DNA of 16,696 nucleotides from Deltaproteobacteria bacterium (GTDB taxonomy: Bacteria > Desulfobacterota > GWC2-55-46). The notes under the pieces are model-generated. The model saw only the letters and a program-made list of their open reading frames with translations, did not search any database and was not told the DNA's origin. Below are positions 6,720 through 13,810 of the stretch, piece by piece. Position 1 is the first letter of the stretch, and every line of letters begins with the position of its first letter. The DNA is taken from the NCBI GenBank assembly GCA_016219075.1, contig JACRCJ010000037.1, forward strand, positions 1 through 16,696, in the 5' to 3' direction. The translations under genes and the position numbers were made by a program.

Positions 6720-7280
6720 ATGAAAGAGAACGACGAAGGACTTGATAACGATGAAGAACTCCCCGTGGAGCACGCTGAGCTCTTTGAGCCTCCGGAACAG
6801 GAGATAGCGAGGCTCCGCTCGGCCCTCGATATCAAGACAAAGGAAGCCGAGGAGAACTACAACAGGTTCTTAAGGGCGTGCGCGGACCTGGAGAACTACA
6901 GGAAGAGGTCTGAAAAAGAGAAGGCCGACGCCATCGGGTTCGCCAACGAGTCCATCCTCGAGGACGTGCTCCGCGCGGTCGACAACTTCGAGAGGGCGCT
7001 TTCGCACGCCAGCGGCGAAAACAGCGTGGAGCCGTTGAGAGAGGGCGTCAAGCTTACGCTCTCCCAGATGTACGCGACCCTGAAGAAGTACGGCCTTCAG
7101 GAGATAAAGTCCGTCGGGGAGAAGTTCGACCCGGCCCTGCACCACGCGATAAGCCACGAGGAGACGGACTCGGCCGACCCGGAGACCGTCGTCAGGGAGT
7201 TCCAGAAGGGGTACTTCCTTAAAGGGAGGCTGCTGCGTCCGGCCATGGTGGCCGTGGCGAAGAGACCCGAAGCGCACTGA
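6720..7280 (+). CDS. grpE: Nucleotide exchange factor GrpE
   Basis: GrpE releases ADP from DnaK and completes the DnaK-DnaJ folding cycle in the cytosol. The 186-residue protein has the family layout: an acidic, disordered N-terminus (1-25), a long coiled-coil helix (about 27-75) containing NRFLRACADLENYRKRSEKE, the helical-bundle signature VLRAVDNFERAL (83-94), and the C-terminal beta domain with GEKFDPALHHAI (133-144) and KGRLLRPAMVAVAK. AGAGGTGG lies about 10 nt before the ATG. It stands between hrcA (126-nt gap) and dnaJ (107-nt gap). The dnaK gene that usually follows grpE is missing here. Confidence 0.95.
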   Translation: MKENDEGLDNDEELPVEHAELFEPPEQEIARLRSALDIKTKEAEENYNRFLRACADLENYRKRSEKEKADAIGFANESILEDVLRAVDNFERALSHASGENSVEPLREGVKLTLSQMYATLKKYGLQEIKSVGEKFDPALHHAISHEETDSADPETVVREFQKGYFLKGRLLRPAMVAVAKRPEAH

Positions 7281-7387
7281 TAACGATGCCGGAAGAGTCC
7301 CTTCACGGGCCTTTCCGGATTTGCATCGGCAGGCCGGTTTTCAGGCGGCTTGCCGGAAAAGAGACTAAAGGCGGTTGATCCCTTATT

Positions 7388-8491
7388 ATGGATGAGAAGG
7401 ATTTTTACAGGCTCCTCGGAGTAGAGAGAGGGGCGTCGGACGATGAGATAAAGAAGGCCTACAGAAGGCTCGCTCAGGAACTTCACCCGGACAAGCACGC
7501 CGGGGACAGGGACAAGGAAGAGAAGTTCAAGCTCATAAACGAAGCCTACGAGACGCTTAAAGACCCGGATAAAAGGGCGCGCTACGACAGGTTCGGCCCG
7601 GCGGCCGGGCCGGGCCCCGGAGGGTACGGAGAGGCCGGGTTCGGCTCTGACTTCCAGGACCTCTTCGGAGAGGTCTTCTCCGACTTTTTCGGCGGCGGCA
7701 GAAGACGCCCTCAGGCTGAAAGGGGCGCGGACTTAAGGTACGACCTCGAGATAACATTCGAGGAGGCCGCCTTCGGCGCCGAAAAGACCGTCAAGATACC
7801 CAGGACCGTATCTTGCGAGACATGCTCCGGCTCGGGCGCCAGACCCGGCACCCAGCCCACGGTCTGCACGAATTGTAACGGCATGGGGCAGGTCCGCTTC
7901 CAGCAGGGCTTTTTCAGCATATCCAGGCCCTGCACGTCGTGCCGCGGAACCGGCAAGGTGATAAAGGACCCGTGCTCAGAGTGCAGGGGGGCCGGCAAGG
8001 TCCGGGCCACGAGCACGCTGACGGTAAAGATACCCAACGGGGTGGACACCGGCTCCAGGCTCCGCCTCACCGGCGAAGGCGAGTACGGGGAGAGAGGCGG
8101 CCCCCCGGGAGACCTATACATAGTGATGACGGTCCTGCCGCATCCGATATTCAAGAGAGAGAACGACGATATAATCTGCGAGGTCCCGATAAGCTTCTCG
8201 CAGGCGGCGCTGGGAGCCGAGCTCGAGGTCCCCACGCTCGATGGCCCTGTTAAGCTCAAGATACCGGCCGGCACTCAGTCCGGCAAGCTCTTCAGGCTCA
8301 AGGGCAAGGGGATAGCCTCGGTCCATACCGGCAGGCGCGGCGACTCACAGGTGATAGTCAGGGTGGAAACGCCTGCGAAACTCAACAAGAGACAGAAAGA
8401 GATCCTTGAGGAGTTCGCCAGCATAAGCGGCGAGGATACCAACCCCCAGAGGAAAAACTTCTTCTCCAAGGTCAAGGAAATATTCGAATGA
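7388..8491 (+). CDS. dnaJ: Chaperone protein DnaJ
   Basis: This is a type I (class A) Hsp40 that delivers unfolded clients to DnaK and stimulates its ATPase. All parts are present in 367 residues: the J domain (1-70) with H33-P34-D35, a Gly/Phe-rich linker (71-104), a cysteine-rich zinc domain with four CxxCxGxG repeats (C143/C146, C160/C163, C182/C185, C196/C199), and the two C-terminal client-binding beta domains ending near 345. The ATG has AAAGGCGG about 12 nt upstream, somewhat far. The stop overlaps the start of the next gene as ATGA, so translation of the exported TPR protein is probably coupled to dnaJ. Confidence 0.96.
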   Translation: MDEKDFYRLLGVERGASDDEIKKAYRRLAQELHPDKHAGDRDKEEKFKLINEAYETLKDPDKRARYDRFGPAAGPGPGGYGEAGFGSDFQDLFGEVFSDFFGGGRRRPQAERGADLRYDLEITFEEAAFGAEKTVKIPRTVSCETCSGSGARPGTQPTVCTNCNGMGQVRFQQGFFSISRPCTSCRGTGKVIKDPCSECRGAGKVRATSTLTVKIPNGVDTGSRLRLTGEGEYGERGGPPGDLYIVMTVLPHPIFKRENDDIICEVPISFSQAALGAELEVPTLDGPVKLKIPAGTQSGKLFRLKGKGIASVHTGRRGDSQVIVRVETPAKLNKRQKEILEEFASISGEDTNPQRKNFFSKVKEIFE

Positions 8492-10056
8492 AGATCAAGA
8501 CTCTGGTCCTGGCCCTCGCGTTCGCATTCGTCTCAACGGCGTCATACGGTTTTTTCTGGTCTTCCCAGAAAGACCTCTTTACGATACTCGGCGACATCGA
8601 GACGAAAGGCGCCGACAATACCGTTGTCTCTGAGCTCGAGGGGTACATAGAGGACAACCCCCGGGGCGATCACACGGATGAGGCGCTTTTCAGGCTCGCC
8701 GGCATATACGCCGGCAAAAAGGATTACGGCAAGGCCCTCAAGGCCTACTCCGGGATCGTCGGGAACTTCCCGGATAGCCGCTACAGTCCCGAATCCCTCT
8801 ACGAGATAGGGTCGCTGGAGTACAAGACCGGGCATCTCGATGAGGCCAAGGCCGCCCTGGACGCCGTCCAGTTCTCGGGTGAGGCGAGCGTGTCGACAAA
8901 GGCAAAGGCTGCCGTGCTCTTGAAAGAGATAAGCTCGGCCTCCTACGGGCTTGCGCCCAGGCTTGAAGCCCCGGCAATAGGGCTTCTTTTGCCGCTCAAA
9001 GGCCCTTACGCCCAGTTCGGCGAGGACGCCCTGCTCGGGGCGCTCATGGCCGCCGACGCGTTCGGCGATAAAAAGGGGGTCGTCGAGGTCGTAGTCAGGA
9101 ATGTCGGTTCGGACCCGGCCTCCGTCGAGGCGGCGATAAACGACCTGGCCGACAACGGGAGGGTAGTGGGGCTTGTGGGCCCGCTACTGAGCGCCACGGC
9201 CTTCGAGGCTACAAGGTACGCTCACAACAGGAAGATCCCCATCATCACCCTCTCGCAGAAGGAGGGGTTGACCGACGGCGAGTATGTCTTCAGGAACTTT
9301 CTGACCCCGGCCTCCCAGGCCTCGGCCATGGCCGAGTACGCCTGCAAAACGCTCGGAAGGACCAGGACGGCGATACTCTATCCGCAGAACAACTACGGGA
9401 GCGAGCTCGCGAAGCTCTTTGAAAACGAGGTGAAGGCCCTGGGCTGCGAGGTCGTGAAGACGGCCTCCTACCCGAAGTCCACGAACGACTTTACCGACCA
9501 TATGAAGCGCCTTTTCGGCATCCAGGTAAAGGAGAGGATGGAGGGGAGGAGAAAGATAAAGGAGTACACCTCGACGGTGGAGATCGACTCGCTCTTTATC
9601 CCGGACTCGTCGGACTCGGTCGGGCTTATCGCTCCGTATCTCGATTTTTACAACATAAAGGGCGTGCAGCTCCTCGGTTCCAACGCCTGGAACTCGAAAA
9701 AGCTCGTTGAGCTCGCCGGAAAGAACGTAGAGGGCGCGGTCTTCGTGGACGGGTTCTTCATCGGGAGCAAAAGGCCGGAGACAGGGGAGTTTGTCGCGCG
9801 CTTCAACTCTACCTTCGGCCGTGATCCGGGGCTCATCGAGGCGCAGGCCTACGACGCCGCCTACGCCCTGATAGCCGCCGGGAGGAGCGGGAGCGCCGGG
9901 TTTGACAGGGAGGCCGTGAAGACCGCTTTGAAGTCGCTCAAGGGCCTCAACGGGGCCACCGGCCCGCTTGCCTTCAGCGAACGGGGGGAGGCCGTGAAGA
10001 AGCTCTTTATCCTCACCGTGAAAAACGGCAGGATCGCGGAGGCCGTGGTCGAATGA
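8488..10056 (+). CDS. Exported TPR and type-1 periplasmic-binding fusion protein
   Basis: The 522-residue protein begins with a signal peptide (1-20, MKIKTLVLALAFAF...STASYG) lacking a lipobox cysteine, so it is probably soluble in the periplasm. Residues 27-150 form TPR-like helical repeats of the YbgF/YfiO style, with DEALFRLAGIYAGKKDYGKAL and SLYEIGSLEYKTGHLDEAKAAL. From about 161 (APAIGLLLPLKGPYAQFGEDALLGA) to the end it is a type-1 periplasmic-binding domain of the Leu/Ile/Val receptor class. The TPR plus PBP1 order recalls LppC/LpoA, the outer-membrane activators of penicillin-binding protein PBP1A, and many deltaproteobacterial proteins annotated as ABC substrate-binding. No ABC permease or ATPase genes are nearby, which favours a non-transport role. 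It overlaps dnaJ by 4 nt (ATGA) and is followed by moaC after 71 nt. Confidence 0.85.
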   Translation: MKIKTLVLALAFAFVSTASYGFFWSSQKDLFTILGDIETKGADNTVVSELEGYIEDNPRGDHTDEALFRLAGIYAGKKDYGKALKAYSGIVGNFPDSRYSPESLYEIGSLEYKTGHLDEAKAALDAVQFSGEASVSTKAKAAVLLKEISSASYGLAPRLEAPAIGLLLPLKGPYAQFGEDALLGALMAADAFGDKKGVVEVVVRNVGSDPASVEAAINDLADNGRVVGLVGPLLSATAFEATRYAHNRKIPIITLSQKEGLTDGEYVFRNFLTPASQASAMAEYACKTLGRTRTAILYPQNNYGSELAKLFENEVKALGCEVVKTASYPKSTNDFTDHMKRLFGIQVKERMEGRRKIKEYTSTVEIDSLFIPDSSDSVGLIAPYLDFYNIKGVQLLGSNAWNSKKLVELAGKNVEGAVFVDGFFIGSKRPETGEFVARFNSTFGRDPGLIEAQAYDAAYALIAAGRSGSAGFDREAVKTALKSLKGLNGATGPLAFSERGEAVKKLFILTVKNGRIAEAVVE

Positions 10057-10071
10057 ACCCTCCACGGGCTT

Positions 10072-10087
10072 AAAACCCCCGGGTTTT
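10072..10087 (+). repeat. AAAACCC/GGGTTTT palindrome upstream of moaC
   Basis: AAAACCC (10072-10078) and GGGTTTT (10081-10087) are perfectly complementary with only two bases between. It lies after the stop of the exported TPR protein and 41 nt before moaC. The T4 end is too short for a confident terminator. A similar palindrome stands before the metallophosphoesterase gene at 15163-15181. Confidence 0.35.
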
Positions 10088-10127
10088 CAGAACGCTAAGA
10101 ATAAAATAAAGACAAAAGAGGTACGCG

Positions 10128-10601
10128 ATGGGGTTGACTCATGTTGACGAGGGCGGAAAAGCCCGGATGGTCGATGTAGGGGGCAAGGCGGTGACCGAAA
10201 GGGTCGCGGTGGCCAGGGGCAGGGTGCTCATGAAAAAAGAGACCCTTGAGCTGATACTCGCCAACGAGGTCAAAAAAGGCGATGTGCTCGGCGTGGCGCG
10301 CGTGGCGGGGATCATGGCCGCGAAAAAGACCTCGGATCTCATCCCGCTCTGCCATCCCCTGAACATCACCAGCGTAGAGGTCGAGTTCGAAACGCTCAAG
10401 GACCCCTCCGGCATAGACATCACGGCCACGGCCAGGGTTGCGTCGCAGACAGGGGTCGAGATGGAGGCCCTGACGGCCGTCTCCGTGGCGGCCCTGACAG
10501 TCTACGACATGTGCAAGGCCGCCGACAAGGGGATGACGCTTACGGATATAAGGCTTGTAAAGAAGACCGGGGGCAAAAGCGGGACATTTACGCGGGAGTG
10601 A
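10128..10601 (+). CDS. moaC: Cyclic pyranopterin monophosphate synthase MoaC
   Basis: MoaC acts after MoaA in molybdenum cofactor biosynthesis, forming cyclic pyranopterin monophosphate from the 3',8-cyclo-GTP intermediate in the cytosol. The 157-residue protein is complete and strongly conserved: LTHVDEGGKARMVDVGGKAVTER near the start, AGIMAAKKTSDLIPLCHPL (60-78), TGVEMEALTAVSVAALTVYDMCKA (108-131), and the ending KKTGGKSG (145-152). The ATG has AGAGGT 6 nt upstream. No other mo- genes are adjacent, so the pathway genes are scattered or lie outside the window. Confidence 0.97.
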   Translation: MGLTHVDEGGKARMVDVGGKAVTERVAVARGRVLMKKETLELILANEVKKGDVLGVARVAGIMAAKKTSDLIPLCHPLNITSVEVEFETLKDPSGIDITATARVASQTGVEMEALTAVSVAALTVYDMCKAADKGMTLTDIRLVKKTGGKSGTFTRE

Positions 10602-10629
10602 GCCTTGAGCTGTCAGGTGAACTTTATTG

Positions 10630-10659
10630 TTTACATAAAATGTGTTTTTCGGTTATACT
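10630..10659 (+). promoter_or_regulatory. Sigma70-type promoter for dksA
   Basis: TTTACA (10630-10635) and TATACT (10654-10659) are 18 bp apart. The expected transcription start is near 10666, only about two bases before the ATG at 10668, and no Shine-Dalgarno sequence precedes that ATG. A leaderless dksA mRNA is therefore the simplest reading. Confidence 0.6.
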
Positions 10660-10667
10660 TTCAGATT

Positions 10668-11033
10668 ATGAAGAAAGAAAGTCTCGAGCATTTCAGGATA
10701 TTGCTTAACGGCAAGCTGGAAGAGTTACTGAGCGGCGCCGAGAAGGCCGTAAACGGCATGAGCGAGTCGAAGGACGACAACTTTCCGGACCCGACCGACA
10801 GGGCCTCGTATGAGACCGACACGAACTTTTTGCTCAGGGTCAAGGACCGGGAAAGAAAACTGATCTCCAAGATAAGCGAGGCCATACAGCGGATAGACGA
10901 CGGTTCCTACGGGGTCTGCGAGCTGTGCGGCGAGGAAATATCGGAAAAAAGGCTTGAGGTCAGGCCGGTCACTACCTGCTGCATCGAATGCAAAAAGGAA
11001 GAGGAAGAGCAGGAAAAGGTGCGTAACGCCTGA
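10668..11033 (+). CDS. dksA: DksA/TraR-family RNA polymerase-binding protein
   Basis: DksA binds in the secondary channel of RNA polymerase and, with ppGpp, reprograms transcription in the stringent response. The 121-residue protein has the family layout: a coiled coil with the tip motif D41-PT-D44-RA, needed for activity in characterised DksA, then RVKDRERKLISKI, and a four-cysteine zinc finger (C84/C87 and C105/C108) with YGVCELCGEEI and RLEVRPVTTCCIECK. C104 is an extra cysteine beside the finger. The frame stays open upstream to a TTG at 10605, but that extension (IVYIKCVFRLYFQIM) overlaps the promoter and is not family-like, so the ATG at 10668 is chosen. The absence of a ribosome site fits leaderless translation. 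The presence of both acidic tip residues argues for a true DksA. Confidence 0.92.
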   Translation: MKKESLEHFRILLNGKLEELLSGAEKAVNGMSESKDDNFPDPTDRASYETDTNFLLRVKDRERKLISKISEAIQRIDDGSYGVCELCGEEISEKRLEVRPVTTCCIECKKEEEEQEKVRNA

Positions 11034-11127
11034 CCGGCACGGTCCGCCTCACTCCGTTCATGCCCCGATAGGTCCCTCAGGCTGTCTTTGCAGGACTTCC
11101 CCATACTCATTTCCAGGAAGGTGAATA

Positions 11128-12126
11128 ATGCCTGAATTAAGGAAAGACCCCATAGTCGGAAGGTGGGTCATCATTTCCACGGAGCGAGGCAAGCGCCCCT
11201 CCGAGTTCGAGTTCTCGCAGCCGCCCTTGAAGGTCGGCTTCTGCCCGTTCTGCCCCGGCAACGAAAACAAGACCCCATCTGAGATACTCGCCTACCGTAA
11301 AAACGGCGGAGTGCCAAACTCATCGGGCTGGCACATCCGCGTGGTCCCCAACAAGTACCCCGCCCTGAAGGTCGAGGGGGAGCTTAACAGGGAAGGCGAC
11401 GGCGTCTACGACAAGATGAACGGGATAGGCGCGCACGAGGTGATAATCGAGTCCCCGAACCACAAAGAGACATTGTCGAACATACCGCCGAGACAGTTCG
11501 AGGAGGTCCTCTGGGCGTTCCGCGACAGGATCATCGACCTCAAGAAGGACACGAGGCTCCGCTACATACTCGTCTTCAAGAACCACGGCGAGGCCGCCGG
11601 CGCCACTCTCGAACACACGCACTCGCAGCTTATAGCCCTTCCGATCATCCCCAAGAGGGTCGCCGAGGAATTGGACGGCGCGCTTGAGTACTACAACTTC
11701 AAGGAACGGTGCATATTCTGCGACATCATCCGCCAGGAGATCATGCAGGGCGCCAGGGTCGTGGCCGAGAACAGGGACTTCATAGCCGTAACGCCTTACG
11801 CCCCGAAGTCCCCATTCGAGATATGGCTGCTGCCGAAGGTCCACGAGAGCAACTTCGAGAACTGCCAGAAGCACCACTACGAAAACCTCTCCACTATCTT
11901 TTCCGACGTATTGAAGAGGATGGATAAGGTGCTCAACTATCCGCCCTATAACTTCATCCTTCATGCCGCGCCCATAAGGGACGGGGCCACCCAGTTCTAT
12001 CACTGGCACTTCGAGATAATGCCGAAGCTGACCAAGGTGGCCGGGTTCGAATGGGGCTCGGGGTTCTACATAAACCCGACCCCGCCGGAAGAAGCCGCTA
12101 AATTCCTCAGGGACGCAAAGGTGTAG
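11128..12126 (+). CDS. galT: Galactose-1-phosphate uridylyltransferase
   Basis: GalT swaps UMP between UDP-glucose and galactose-1-phosphate in the Leloir pathway through a uridylylated histidine. The 332-residue protein contains both HIT-like halves: C39/C42 (CPFCPGNE), the substrate segment RVVPNKYPAL (71-80), the active-site H163-T-H165-S-Q167 in which H165 is the expected nucleophile, a second metal pair C195/C198 (CIFCDII), and the C-terminal HWHFEIMPKL. AGGAAGGTG lies just before the ATG. No galK or galE is adjacent. Related nucleotidyltransferases acting on other sugar phosphates share these motifs, so the exact sugar is not certain. Confidence 0.9.
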   Translation: MPELRKDPIVGRWVIISTERGKRPSEFEFSQPPLKVGFCPFCPGNENKTPSEILAYRKNGGVPNSSGWHIRVVPNKYPALKVEGELNREGDGVYDKMNGIGAHEVIIESPNHKETLSNIPPRQFEEVLWAFRDRIIDLKKDTRLRYILVFKNHGEAAGATLEHTHSQLIALPIIPKRVAEELDGALEYYNFKERCIFCDIIRQEIMQGARVVAENRDFIAVTPYAPKSPFEIWLLPKVHESNFENCQKHHYENLSTIFSDVLKRMDKVLNYPPYNFILHAAPIRDGATQFYHWHFEIMPKLTKVAGFEWGSGFYINPTPPEEAAKFLRDAKV

Positions 12127-12190
12127 CACGGTTTCAGCGGCCTCTATCGGTTCATGTAACGACTCCGTCTCACGCAGTCGGAGCTTTGCC

Positions 12191-13369
12191 ATGGAATATG
12201 ATATAATAAAAGAGGTCGCTCAACTGGCGTCATCAGGACCGGACTTCGGCGCTGGCCTTAAGAGGGCCGCCGGGGTGATCCTTGAGGCGTCCCGGTTCGA
12301 CCAGTGCGCCGTGTACATCTGGGATGAGGAAAAACGGAATTTTTTCCTGAAGGCGTCAGCCGGCGCGGGCGCCATGGCCGAGAGTTACGGCGAGTCCGAA
12401 GGCATCCCGGGCAGGGTCAAAGAAACGATGGCCCCCGTTGCCTTCACAGGGACCGTGCCCGGCGGGCGTACCGACCCCGGGCTTGCGGGGTTCGGATACG
12501 CTTACGCGCTCCCCATGAATCTCCAGGGATCGTTTTACGGGGTGCTGTATCTGAAATCTAAAGAGGCCGGAAAGAAACCCGGCTTCAAGAGGGACGCGGA
12601 GCTGGCCGCACTGCTTCTGGCTCTGGTGATAAGGTCCCGTAACGCCGAGGTCCGGTACTCGGAGGCCCTCGCCAGGCTCGGCGAGGCTCAGGAGTGGATC
12701 GAGAGGACGGAAAAGCTCATGGCGCTTGTGGACATGACTTCGTCTCTGGCGCACGAGATAAAAAACCCGCTTGTAAGCATAGGCGGCCATGCGGCGAAGC
12801 TTAAAAGGCACATCGGGACCGGCTCCGACGCCTTGCCGTATGTCGAACAGATGCTCCATGAGGTAAAGAGGGTCGAGAGGCTCATCGACGGCATCATGAG
12901 GTTTTTCGGGGACAGCGGCTCGGACAGGCGCCCCGACGACATCAACGAGATACTCAAGTCCGCTGTCAAGTTCTTCGATGACGACTTCAGGGCCGGCAAT
13001 ATAAAGCTGGTCATGGACCTTTATCACGGCAGGCTCCCGGTCAACGCCGACAGGGAGCAGCTGACGATTGCTTTTGACAACCTGATAGCCAATGCGATAC
13101 AGTCCATGAAAAACGGCGGCACGCTCACCTTGACGACCGGCGTTTCTGCCGGCTCGGTATCCGTAAGGGTCTCGGACAGCGGGGGTGGCATTGACCCCGC
13201 CAATATCGGCAACATATTCAATCCTTTCTTCACGACGAAAAAGAACGGCACCGGGCTTGGTCTTCCCATAGCGAACTCTATAATGCACAGACACAGCGGG
13301 GTTATAGAGGTGGAGAACGAAGAAGGCGTCGGAGTTACTTTCGTACTCAAGCTGCCGCTCGCCGGGTAA
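12191..13369 (+). CDS. Soluble GAF-domain sensor histidine kinase
   Basis: The 392-residue kinase has no membrane segment or signal peptide, so it senses a cytosolic cue. Residues 10-150 form a GAF domain. A short helical link leads to the dimerisation domain with the phospho-acceptor H188 in SSLAHEIKNPLVSI (184-197). The ATPase domain carries the N box DNLIANAIQSM (N301), G1 DSGGGID (329-335), FNPFFTTK (343-350) and G2 GTGLGLPI (353-360). The start has CGGAG 7 nt upstream; CTCCG at 12163-12167 could pair with that site. The receiver gene follows after 78 nt with a very similar ribosome site, and is the obvious partner. The GAF ligand cannot be read from sequence. Confidence 0.93.
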   Translation: MEYDIIKEVAQLASSGPDFGAGLKRAAGVILEASRFDQCAVYIWDEEKRNFFLKASAGAGAMAESYGESEGIPGRVKETMAPVAFTGTVPGGRTDPGLAGFGYAYALPMNLQGSFYGVLYLKSKEAGKKPGFKRDAELAALLLALVIRSRNAEVRYSEALARLGEAQEWIERTEKLMALVDMTSSLAHEIKNPLVSIGGHAAKLKRHIGTGSDALPYVEQMLHEVKRVERLIDGIMRFFGDSGSDRRPDDINEILKSAVKFFDDDFRAGNIKLVMDLYHGRLPVNADREQLTIAFDNLIANAIQSMKNGGTLTLTTGVSAGSVSVRVSDSGGGIDPANIGNIFNPFFTTKKNGTGLGLPIANSIMHRHSGVIEVENEEGVGVTFVLKLPLAG

Positions 13370-13447
13370 AAAATAAAGACAGCCGCATTCCCCCCGCAGT
13401 CCGGATTTGTCGGGGTCTGTCCGGCAGTCACCGTAACGGAGCTCTGC

Positions 13448-13810
13448 ATGAAAAAACGGATTCTGGTAGTAGACGACGAGGAAGGGCTCAGGCTTCTTTA
13501 CAAGGAGGAGCTTGAAGACGAAGGCTGGGAGGTGGAGCTGGCCTCTTCCGGCGAGGAGTCCATAGAAAAGCTCGAAGGCGGCAACATAGATCTCGTGCTC
13601 CTTGACATCAAGATGCCCGGGATGGACGGCGTAGAGGTGTTAAGAAGGGTGAAGGAGAGGTGGAAGGACCTCCCGGTCATCCTCTGTACGGCGTACCCGC
13701 ACTACAAGCACGACTTCGGCACATGGGCGTCCGACGCGTATGTGACGAAGTCTTCCGACTTGACCGAACTCAAACAGACGGTAAGGGACATACTCGGCAA
13801 AAAACAATGA
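13448..13810 (+). CDS. Single-domain response regulator (receiver only)
   Basis: The 120-residue protein is one CheY-like receiver domain with no output domain. The acidic pocket D9/D10, phospho-acceptor D53 (LVLLDIKMPGMDG), T81 and K101 are all in place, so it should be phosphorylated. After T81 the sequence is AYPHYKHDFGTWASDAYVTK, typical of receivers paired with GAF-type kinases in deltaproteobacteria. The ATG has CGGAG 7 nt upstream. It presumably takes phosphate from the kinase encoded just before it and acts by protein-protein contact or as a phosphorelay middle piece. Its stop overlaps the start of the SDR gene as ATGA. Confidence 0.93.
   Translation: MKKRILVVDDEEGLRLLYKEELEDEGWEVELASSGEESIEKLEGGNIDLVLLDIKMPGMDGVEVLRRVKERWKDLPVILCTAYPHYKHDFGTWASDAYVTKSSDLTELKQTVRDILGKKQ

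Noticed and set aside
10605..10667. Longer dksA product from the TTG at 10605
   Set aside because: The extension overlaps the promoter, is hydrophobic and unlike DksA N-termini, and the ATG at 10668 gives the usual family length.
13660..13806. Longer SDR product starting inside the receiver gene
   Set aside because: That part is out-of-frame receiver coding sequence; the Rossmann motif begins directly after the ATG at 13807.
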